A stretch of 64,000 nucleotides of DNA from Gilvimarinus chinensis DSM 19667 (lineage in GTDB: Bacteria > Pseudomonadota > Gammaproteobacteria > Pseudomonadales > Cellvibrionaceae), in contig NZ_KB898707.1 in the NCBI RefSeq assembly GCF_000377745.1, forward strand, positions 1-64,000. Reading direction: 5' to 3'. The position numbers and the translations under genes are program-made. The notes under the pieces are model-generated. The model was given only the letters and a program-made list of their open reading frames with translations. It had not been told where the DNA came from and did no database searches. This document shows positions 53,379 to 60,478 of the stretch, piece by piece; position 1 is the first letter of the stretch, and every line of letters begins with the position of its first letter.

Positions 53379-53408
53379 AACCAGGTGGTCTCGGCCATCT
53401 GGTTTTTT
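53379..53408 (+). terminator. intrinsic terminator after TBDR 4
   Basis: AACCAGGTGG and CCATCTGGTT pair over ten positions (one G-T wobble) around a six-base loop, and a T6 tract follows. It lies 65 bp after the TBDR stop codon. Confidence 0.85.
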
Positions 53409-53812
53409 ATTTCACGTTGCGTGGGCTTCCATTTCGAAGTAAGTAGGATTACTTATCCTATGATACTTTAAATATCTTTAGTTTTTATATAGAGAAAAAA
53501 TTTCTATATTCTCGCTAGTTAAGGAGTTCAGTGGGGATATGAATTCTGAGTCAGACTTATGCCTATTAACGTAGATCGTTAGGCGCGATAAAGAGTAGGG
53601 CGATGAGTGATCTGATGGTTTTCAGAATTATTATTAGTTCGGATAAAATGCGGTATTGCTAAGTTAAGCAATAGGTGATTGGGGTTTTCTCTAATTATGA
53701 TGTTAGGTTGCTAAAACTAGTGATCTAGTCAAATAGTCATACTTATGCAGCTTAGCGATGAAATAGGTTCCCCACGCTAATCTGCATAAGTTTGTCCTTT
53801 CTGAAATCTTCT
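53409..53812. other. AT-rich intergenic region without recognisable gene
   Basis: This 404-bp stretch between the TBDR terminator and the convergent lipoprotein stop holds no supported frame, operator copy or clear hairpin. It separates the hexuronate regulon from the third locus. Confidence 0.5.
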
Positions 53813-55219
53813 TTAAGGGCAGGTATTGGTATCCTCCGCGATACAAAAATCGTTGAACAGTATGGTTTCATCCCGCAAGTCGTCAACCTGATTAAGGCTG
53901 CGATAAAGACCCCATTTGGGACGATTTATACTCGCGTCTTCTCGCCACATATCAATATCATTATTGCTCCAATCCAGCAGAATCTCATCGTCGTCTAGCC
54001 GCCTCAGGGTTACTTCCAGACTTCCGCTGTCAGCGTTGTGAGTGCGCACAAAAGCTTCTATCCACTCCCCGGTAAAGTTAGATAGATTAGCGCTAGCGAC
54101 TTCGCTGGCCCCGGCAGTAGAAGTGGGAGCGTGTAAAATCTGCAATTTGTCGGGGCTTCCTGCGCGCGGGGTAAAAGTGACTAGGGGCATACTATCATCG
54201 CCACCGGCGGCTTTAATCTGGAAAATATGGGTAAATGATGATGACGCTTGAAAGCGCTTATCGAGCTTAAATTTCCAGCGATAGGTGTGTATTTCACCTT
54301 CGGTGGCTACTCGGTCATCGGGTGATGCGGAATAGGTTTTAACCTCTATGCGTTGGCGGTCGGAAATGGAATTTATACAGCGGTCGCCGTCTGTGTCGCG
54401 CAATAAGTGGAAAGCGAATACGTAACTTTGCAGAGTATCGTCTTTTATCTCGGTAATACGACGGCCAAAGCTGTCGGTCGAAGGATCGCAAACTGGGCTT
54501 TCCACTGCGGTACCTCCGAATACTTGATTAAACAGTTCGTAGGTGTCGCCAAGACCGTCAGCCGAAACCTCAACACGGTGATTGACCTGGGTGTTTAAAA
54601 CGTCTTGTAAATGGTTGCTTGCGTGTTCGGGTGATACTAACTCTATGCTGCCAGTGCCAGAAGCATTGCTGAGGAGGTTGATTACTGCTGACGACTGCGC
54701 AAAGGCTTCTGCGTCGAGGGAGAAGTCAATAGGAGTGCCGGCTTCGTGAGCCATGTCTGAAATAGAAATACCATTAGTCGGGTCCCGGTCTAGGTCAAGC
54801 GATAGCAGTAACCGTACAATGTTGGTGACCACGTTGTTCTGTGGGACATCGCTTCCGGCTAACGTTAATGGAGTAACGGTAGGTTGGGCAGGAATGGGAG
54901 GAAACTTCATATCCCCCACAGAAAAAATCACCTGCTCCCCACTCAAATATTGGTATTGACCGTGAGCGTCTGTGTAGCCACTCATTGTATCGGTTTGATA
55001 ACGAAGATTAGCCACAGAACTGTCGATGAAATAACCCAGCCGTATTCGCGAACTAGCTAGGCCATTTGATGAAGGGCTGGAGCTATAACTGCTTGAGCTT
55101 TCGCTAGAAATGCTGTTCGTCGCGTTACTCGAGATGGTAGAGGAAGAACTCGAACCGCCCCCACAGCCGACCATTGAGCCGCCGATAACTAAAAGAATCG
55201 ATAGGTGGGCAAGTTTCAT
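53813..55219 (-). CDS. lipoprotein with serine linker and lyase-like jelly-roll C-terminal domain
   Basis: This 468-residue lipoprotein (signal with anchor cysteine at 19, followed by a GGGSSSSS linker to about residue 50) has two parts. Residues about 55-220 form a domain of unknown type with IRLGYFIDSSVANLRYQT and GQYQYLSGEQVIFSVGDM; similar modules occur in secreted Cellvibrio-type proteins. Residues about 240-468 look like a ConA-like jelly roll: DRQRIEVKTYSASPDDR, TYRWKFKLDKRFQASSSFTHIFQIKA, and RPKWGLYRSL. The RQRxE-KTY and FTHIFQIK patterns recall polysaccharide-lyase or heparin-lyase-like folds. Substrate and catalysis are unproven. Outer-membrane attachment is probable. Confidence 0.5.
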   Translation of the reverse strand: MKLAHLSILLVIGGSMVGCGGGSSSSSTISSNATNSISSESSSSYSSSPSSNGLASSRIRLGYFIDSSVANLRYQTDTMSGYTDAHGQYQYLSGEQVIFSVGDMKFPPIPAQPTVTPLTLAGSDVPQNNVVTNIVRLLLSLDLDRDPTNGISISDMAHEAGTPIDFSLDAEAFAQSSAVINLLSNASGTGSIELVSPEHASNHLQDVLNTQVNHRVEVSADGLGDTYELFNQVFGGTAVESPVCDPSTDSFGRRITEIKDDTLQSYVFAFHLLRDTDGDRCINSISDRQRIEVKTYSASPDDRVATEGEIHTYRWKFKLDKRFQASSSFTHIFQIKAAGGDDSMPLVTFTPRAGSPDKLQILHAPTSTAGASEVASANLSNFTGEWIEAFVRTHNADSGSLEVTLRRLDDDEILLDWSNNDIDMWREDASINRPKWGLYRSLNQVDDLRDETILFNDFCIAEDTNTCP

Positions 55220-55295
55220 AGATCAGCCTCATTGTTATGTGATTTTTCGCTTGCTCGGCAATAATCTTGTAATATCATACATGGCTGGCAAAAAT

Positions 55296-55311
55296 GTCAA
55301 GTGGTAAGGCC
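55296..55311 (+). repeat. 16-base repeat GTCAAGTGGTAAGGCC (second copy at 40376-40391)
   Basis: The identical 16-mer occurs here, in the divergent leader of the lipoprotein and deacetylase genes, and at 40376-40391, in the leader of TBDR 3. It contains the TGGTA half-site of the hexuronate operator but no TACCA arm at the right distance. About one chance match of this length is expected in a window this size, so significance rests on the two positions. Confidence 0.4.
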
Positions 55312-55424
55312 TGATTATGGGGTGGACAATGTTTAAGGTCGACGGAGGCGTAGTCTTGGGTGGTGTAATACAGACAATTCACCCTTCATAGCCTTACATG
55401 ACGAGTTTGATATTACTGGATGAG

Positions 55425-56258
55425 ATGCGCATGACTGGAAAACGATTGATAAGTTGGCTCTTTTTGGGGTCTCAATTACTTATCTCTGCGGAGACGATAT
55501 TCGCTGCGCCACCCAAAAGTTTTGAGGTTTCGGATGTTGCGGCTAGTTCATCTTGTGAGGGTAAGTATATTATTTTGAAGATGGATGATTTGCGTGTGAA
55601 AGAAAATAACAATCTTTCACAAAGCTGGCTCGCTTACATCAGTAAGGTCAAAGAACTAAATATCAAATCTAGCATGGGGCTTATCGTAGAAGAGGTAACA
55701 AAAGGCGCTGCCCCGTTTAATACAGAACTAATGTCGCTTCATAAAGATGAGCGATTTGAGGTGTGGCATCACGGTTGGGATCATAAGCGAAGAAATTTGC
55801 TTCCCAAAAAGGATAACCTGGGGGAGTTTGCCGGTACGCCCTACGAGTACCAGTACGACCACCTGCAAAAGGGCATTGTGTACGCCCGAGACGTACTGGG
55901 TATAGAGTTTTTGACAGTGGGGACTCCTTATAATAAGTCCGATGAGACCTTTGTGAAAGTTTTGCACCAACATCCATCGCTCAAGGTATGGCTGTATTGC
56001 CAAGATGAGAGCTTCTCCGGGCTATGCCTGAAGCGAGGCCCGAGCAATCATCTGGAAGACCCCATAGGTCGGGTCTCATATACTAGTTTTTTAACCGCCT
56101 ATGCGAGCAGCATCCATCCCTATTTGGTGTTACAGGGACATCCGGATATGTGGGATAAAGAAAGCTTTGCACAGTTCGAAAAAGTTATCGGCTATTTAAA
56201 ACGCCATAAGGCTTGCTTTGTGTTGCCGTCAGAATATTATCGCATACGGAAAGGATGA
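55425..56258 (+). CDS. secreted NodB-like polysaccharide deacetylase fold protein
   Basis: The protein is about 277 residues, with a signal peptide (MTGKRLISWLFLGSQLLISAETIFA). KYIILKMDDLRV near residue 55 corresponds to the metal-aspartate motif of the NodB/DUF2334-like fold; FEVWHHGWDHKRR near 120 is the histidine motif. FLTVGTPYNKSDET and YLVLQGHPDMWD also fit. Members remove N- or O-acetyl groups from polysaccharides using a metal ion. The substrate here is not known. An acetylated uronan is possible, because acetylation must be cleared for some lyases. Starts at 55425 and 55431 are both plausible. Confidence 0.6.
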   Translation: MRMTGKRLISWLFLGSQLLISAETIFAAPPKSFEVSDVAASSSCEGKYIILKMDDLRVKENNNLSQSWLAYISKVKELNIKSSMGLIVEEVTKGAAPFNTELMSLHKDERFEVWHHGWDHKRRNLLPKKDNLGEFAGTPYEYQYDHLQKGIVYARDVLGIEFLTVGTPYNKSDETFVKVLHQHPSLKVWLYCQDESFSGLCLKRGPSNHLEDPIGRVSYTSFLTAYASSIHPYLVLQGHPDMWDKESFAQFEKVIGYLKRHKACFVLPSEYYRIRKG

Positions 56259-56329
56259 AACCCTTTACTCGCTGCGATAAAGCTAATGAGTCTCTCGAAC
56301 TTTCGGCGGATAAGTGTTTCAACGCCTGT

Positions 56330-57532
56330 TTATAAGATGCTTTTATCAGCTTCCGGCGGGTTGTTTGAAGAAGAGTTTTTACTGCGATACTGGCTCGGAG
56401 TGCAGCCTTCCTTGCGTTTGAAAAAGGTGTTAAATACCGACTTACTATTAAAGCCGACTTCGTAATATATTTCTGTAATGGTTTTGTTGGCGCAGGCTGG
56501 GTCCCGTAATTGCTGCTTTGCGTCTTCAATGCGGTAACTGTTAATAAATTCGTAGAAGTTGGCGCGAAAATCTTCTTTTATGATTTGAGACAAGCGCTTA
56601 GTCGGAAGCTTTAAGGTGGTCGCCAATTGATCAATCGTGATGTCCGGTTGAGTGTAAACTTTCGTTCGAACCATGCTTGCTTTGATATCTTCAATATATG
56701 CTTTATTTTCGACTGGAAGACTTTCGGGATTTGGTGGCGGGTGCGAAGATTCGTTGATCGCCGCTACAGAAGTAAAGAGCGTGAACTTCAACCCTATCAG
56801 CAGATTAAGCATAAAAAAGGTTAAGTAGTAGCCGGATAAACCCACGATATTGAGCAGATCTAGGTCGAAATTATCTGTGGCATAGCCGTATAGCTTGAGT
56901 GTTAGTAAGACCGCGTCCCAGGAAAAAAGCCCCAAAAAGCTCACTAGCATAACTTTTAGCCAGGCGAGATCGCGCTTATTCAGATTGGCAAACACGTTTT
57001 TAAGCTGTTCTCCGTAAGTGAAAACCAGCTTGAGGCACAGCAGTGCGTAAATAACGCGAAGGAAACGTCCGGCAGCATCAAAGTACAAATAGGGCGCTGA
57101 GTACGCAATATGCTGTGTTTCAACCAGCATCTCACGGCGCTCGTAACTTTGCAGGTAAAACGATATCAGCATGTGAAAGAAATAAAGTGCGACCGGCAGG
57201 GCGTGAAGCAGGTGTACGCGCCGCAGCTTAAAGTCTTTGTACAGTAACGATCTGACAAAAAGGTACAGAAGAGGCCCGTCTAAAAAATAGGCGTAACTGC
57301 CCAAAAAGAATAGGTTGGGTGATATGTCCAACAGCCATATTCTGAATTGTTTGCCCCAAAAAGTAAGTTCATGTATGGGGATAAAAATATGGCAGATTAA
57401 AAAACCGACAAAAAATGCAGTGCTAAGAACTCTCTTTTGATTGGTGACGCTTAGCAGGAGAGCAAACAGTAAACACTCGAATGCCGTTAAAATTAACACT
57501 AAGTCGTGAAAGTTGAAAAGCACTGTATCCAT
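56330..57532 (-). CDS. membrane-bound AraC-family regulator
   Basis: The protein is 400 residues from MDTVLFNFHDLVLILTAFECLLFALLL. About seven hydrophobic segments occupy residues 1-235. The C-terminal 100 residues are an AraC HTH (QPDITIDQLATTLKLPTKRLSQIIKEDFRANFYEFINSYRIEDAKQQL, then IYYEVGFNSKSVFNTFFKRKEGCTPSQYR). This topology is used by regulators that sense signals at the membrane and activate nearby CAZyme genes. The GTG ten codons upstream is a less likely start. The gene is divergent from the TBDR-GH5 genes, its likely targets. Confidence 0.88.
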   Translation of the reverse strand: MDTVLFNFHDLVLILTAFECLLFALLLSVTNQKRVLSTAFFVGFLICHIFIPIHELTFWGKQFRIWLLDISPNLFFLGSYAYFLDGPLLYLFVRSLLYKDFKLRRVHLLHALPVALYFFHMLISFYLQSYERREMLVETQHIAYSAPYLYFDAAGRFLRVIYALLCLKLVFTYGEQLKNVFANLNKRDLAWLKVMLVSFLGLFSWDAVLLTLKLYGYATDNFDLDLLNIVGLSGYYLTFFMLNLLIGLKFTLFTSVAAINESSHPPPNPESLPVENKAYIEDIKASMVRTKVYTQPDITIDQLATTLKLPTKRLSQIIKEDFRANFYEFINSYRIEDAKQQLRDPACANKTITEIYYEVGFNSKSVFNTFFKRKEGCTPSQYRSKNSSSNNPPEADKSIL

Positions 57533-57713
57533 GGGCCATTGATTTCTGATTATTATGCCCACGAAGCGTTAACCCCTAAGGGGCTGGCATCGGCAGGGGG
57601 CTAGATTAAGCGTCAAGAATAATAAATTAACGTCAGGCTGCGCTATTGTTTTGGAATTGGAAAGACTCAGACTTTAACCTACCAAAACCAGTCATGGCAA
57701 GGGGTTCAGGTTA

Positions 57714-57776
57714 ATCCGAACTCGGTGTAAACCCATACTAATACCCTCCGGACCAGTAAGTTCTCTATCCGAACTC
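57714..57776. promoter_or_regulatory. direct repeats ATCCGAACTC, candidate AraC-regulator sites
   Basis: ATCCGAACTC occurs at 57714-57723 and again at 57767-57776, 53 bp apart (five helical turns). CCGAACG follows at 57791. All lie in the 456-bp region between the AraC-type gene and the TBDR at 57989. AraC regulators commonly use direct repeats on one face of the helix. No other gene is certain in this interval. Confidence 0.4.
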
Positions 57777-57781
57777 ATTAT

Positions 57782-57964
57782 TTACATTACCCGAACGACG
57801 TCTTGTCGGATTGGATTTAATTTAATGTCTAACCGGTCATTCGTATCGAGTCGCTCACCGTTAATTACGGTAATGGCTGGTCGAGAAACAAGCGCTTCTT
57901 GGTCGCTCTGGTGTTGGTAGCAACCAGCAGTTGAGCCAAAGGGAAGCCAAATAAGAATAATCAC
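57782..57964 (-). CDS. possible small lipoprotein (about 60 aa)
   Basis: The frame starts with a GTG and reads IILIWLPFGSTAGCYQHQ, a hydrophobic run ending in a lipobox-like cysteine. A 40-residue hydrophilic tail follows (RPAITVINGERLDTNDRLDIKL). Upstream codons add LKIHSFLFLSILV, giving an even better signal, but without an ATG or ribosome site. It overlaps the promoter region of the TBDR and may be spurious. I do not recognise a family. Confidence 0.3.
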   Translation of the reverse strand: MIILIWLPFGSTAGCYQHQSDQEALVSRPAITVINGERLDTNDRLDIKLNPIRQDVVRVM

Positions 57965-57988
57965 CAGAATCGAGAGGAATAAAAAGCT

Positions 57989-60394
57989 ATGTATTTTAAG
58001 AATCCTTTAGCCTTGGCTGTTGGCATGATTGCCGCGGCAGGTCATGCCGCTCAAAGTTATGCCCAAGATGACGCGGCGCAGTCAGCTCAAATGGGGATGC
58101 TGGAAGAGGTGGTAGTAACCGCTGAGCGTCGCCCTGCCGATTTGCAAAGTACGCCTATTGCCGTCACCGCGTTAACGCAGAAAGCTCTGGTTGAGAATGA
58201 CATACTAGATGTCACTGATATGAACGGTTTTGTCCCTAACCTGATGGTTACCGGCCAAGAAGAGCAGTCGGATATCAAGATTTTCATCCGTGGCGTCGGT
58301 ACCAATAACCCCACTGAAACTGGTGACCAAGGCGTGGGTGTGTATGTGGATGGTGTATATGCCGCACGCGCTCAGGGCGCTTTGGCCCTTATGTACGATC
58401 TGGAGAACGTCCAGGTACTGCGGGGCCCGCAAGGGACCTTGTTTGGTCGCAACAACACAGGTGGCGCTTTGTTGCTGCAGACTGTGAAGCCTGGGCAGGA
58501 GTTTGAAGGGAATTTTCAGACAACTTACGGCAGCTTCAATCGTCAACAGGTTTCGGGCGCTGTCACCTTACCAGTGCTGGACAATTTGTCCTTCCGAGTG
58601 GCCGGTTATTCCGACCAAGATGACGGCTGGGTCAATGCCATCAGTGAAGATCCGCGCGGCACCGAGCATAACTTTTCGGGCCTGTCGACGGGGCGTACTG
58701 CCAATGTGGGATTGAACCTGAACAATACCGATGTGCGCTCGGCGCGTATTACCGGCTTGTGGGATGCCACGGATAGTCTGTCCTGGACCCTCTCTTACGA
58801 GACTTTTACCGATAATGGCAATAACGGCATCCTATTGAACCCGGTGCTGGTCGAGCAGGACAACTTTGACTCGTTCATTGACTCCCCCGTGTCATTAGAG
58901 CTGCAAAGCGATGTCTGGCGCTCTACGGTGAACTTTGATATCAGTGACAACCTAAACCTTCAATATATTGCCGGTTTTAGCGACCTACACCGCGAACAGG
59001 TTGTGGACCAGGATGGGGGTATTACTTCGCGCTTCCAGGAGGGACGCACCGAATACCAAGATTCCACCGCCGCAAGCCACGAAATCAAGTTGCAAAATAC
59101 CGCTGGTGAGGTCCTCGACTGGGTAGTGGGTGCCTATTACTTTGAAGAAGAGACGGCCATTCGCTTTGACTTCGATGGTCAGGGCAGTTGGTTACAAGGG
59201 GGTAACACCTTTATCCAGCCCGCGCGCGGTACCGAATCGGCTGCCGCCTATGCTCAGGCGACCTGGCATCTTACCGATCGATTGTCACTGACCGGCGGTC
59301 TTCGCTATACCGACGATCTAAAGTATGACCGGGGCGGTCGCAATATTCAGGATTGCGAGAACGAATTTATTCGTCCCACGCTGGGCGGCGAGAATCTTTC
59401 TGTTTTTGAGGACTTTCTCAACAACGTTACAGGGGAAGAGGGTGCCGACGGTTTGGACGATTACACGGGGCGTGAGCGCACCCGTGGGCAGTGTGCCGCC
59501 ACCTTGCGTAACGATGTTGAGAGTGAGGATGATCAGCTGACGTACTTGGCCCGGGCCAGTTACGAGTGGCAGGACTCCATGGTGTACGCCAGCGTGAGTA
59601 CTGGTTATCGAGCCGGCGTGATTCAGGATGGGGGGCAATCGACCAACCCTGAGAACAGCACCAGCTATGAGGTGGGTTACAAATACCAGACTGGCACTTT
59701 CCGTTTGAACACCGCCGCTTTCTTTATGGAGTATGACGATCTGATTCGCTCTGGCTTCGATGAAGACCTGAACCAGATTGTTAACTCAAACGTGGCCGGC
59801 GCTGAGATCTCAGGGGTTGAAGCGGAACTGACCTGGATGATAGGCAGCGGTGGTCAATTGGATATCGGCGGTGGTTATCTGAATGCCGAGTACACCGATT
59901 ATGTGGTCGATGGTGCAGGTTTCGGCACTAACTTGACTCCTATTATTGGTCCTGATGGTGAGCCTACCGGTTTCTATGATTTGGCAGGCAATAAGTTACC
60001 TCAGTCCCCCGAGTTCAACCTCAATACGACGCTGCGCTGGGACTTTGAAACCGGCATCGGTTTGATTACCCCGCGCATTAATGTGCGTTATGTGGACGAT
60101 GTGTTCTTCCGCGATCAGAACGAAAATGGTGCACCGATCAATAACATTATTGATGATGAAGAACAAACTGGCTTTTACTGGGGTAACCCGGCGGGACAGG
60201 ATGCCTACACCAAAGTGAATTTCGGGGTAACGCTTGATCCAGGCGAGCAGTGGTCGGTGGATTTCTTTGTCAATAACGCCACTGACGAGATGACCAAATC
60301 CAGCGCCTCTGTGGATAACAACACTGCTGCCGGTTTCCCCGGACGCTATGCGCCGCCGCGCACCTATGGCGTAAGAGTGAATGCAAACTTTTAA
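57989..60394 (+). CDS. TonB-dependent receptor 5 (beta-glucan-like locus)
   Basis: This 801-residue receptor has a signal peptide ending ...HAAQSYAQ and the TonB box region EEVVVTAERRPADLQ. The plug shows IKIFIRGVGTNNPTETGDQGVGVYVDGVY and VLRGPQGTLFGRNNTGGALL, a strong plug signature of the FecA/CirA type. The barrel ends YGVRVNANF. AGAGGA precedes the ATG. It belongs to a subtype different from the four receptors above. Because it is followed by a GH5, uptake of gluco-oligosaccharides is inferred. Confidence 0.93.
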   Translation: MYFKNPLALAVGMIAAAGHAAQSYAQDDAAQSAQMGMLEEVVVTAERRPADLQSTPIAVTALTQKALVENDILDVTDMNGFVPNLMVTGQEEQSDIKIFIRGVGTNNPTETGDQGVGVYVDGVYAARAQGALALMYDLENVQVLRGPQGTLFGRNNTGGALLLQTVKPGQEFEGNFQTTYGSFNRQQVSGAVTLPVLDNLSFRVAGYSDQDDGWVNAISEDPRGTEHNFSGLSTGRTANVGLNLNNTDVRSARITGLWDATDSLSWTLSYETFTDNGNNGILLNPVLVEQDNFDSFIDSPVSLELQSDVWRSTVNFDISDNLNLQYIAGFSDLHREQVVDQDGGITSRFQEGRTEYQDSTAASHEIKLQNTAGEVLDWVVGAYYFEEETAIRFDFDGQGSWLQGGNTFIQPARGTESAAAYAQATWHLTDRLSLTGGLRYTDDLKYDRGGRNIQDCENEFIRPTLGGENLSVFEDFLNNVTGEEGADGLDDYTGRERTRGQCAATLRNDVESEDDQLTYLARASYEWQDSMVYASVSTGYRAGVIQDGGQSTNPENSTSYEVGYKYQTGTFRLNTAAFFMEYDDLIRSGFDEDLNQIVNSNVAGAEISGVEAELTWMIGSGGQLDIGGGYLNAEYTDYVVDGAGFGTNLTPIIGPDGEPTGFYDLAGNKLPQSPEFNLNTTLRWDFETGIGLITPRINVRYVDDVFFRDQNENGAPINNIIDDEEQTGFYWGNPAGQDAYTKVNFGVTLDPGEQWSVDFFVNNATDEMTKSSASVDNNTAAGFPGRYAPPRTYGVRVNANF

Positions 60395-60409
60395 TTAATA
60401 ACATCGCCG

Positions 60410-60438
60410 CTGTTGCCACGCCGTATGCGTGGCAACAG
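60410..60438 (+). other. intercistronic 12-bp hairpin between TBDR 5 and GH5
   Basis: CTGTTGCCACGC and GCGTGGCAACAG form a perfect 12-base-pair stem with a five-base loop, 16 bp after the TBDR stop. No T-tract follows. It is more likely an mRNA-processing or stability element giving different levels of receptor and enzyme than a terminator. Confidence 0.6.
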
Positions 60439-60478
60439 ATCAAACGATAAAGATGTGAATGATAGAAGGTATAAGATA

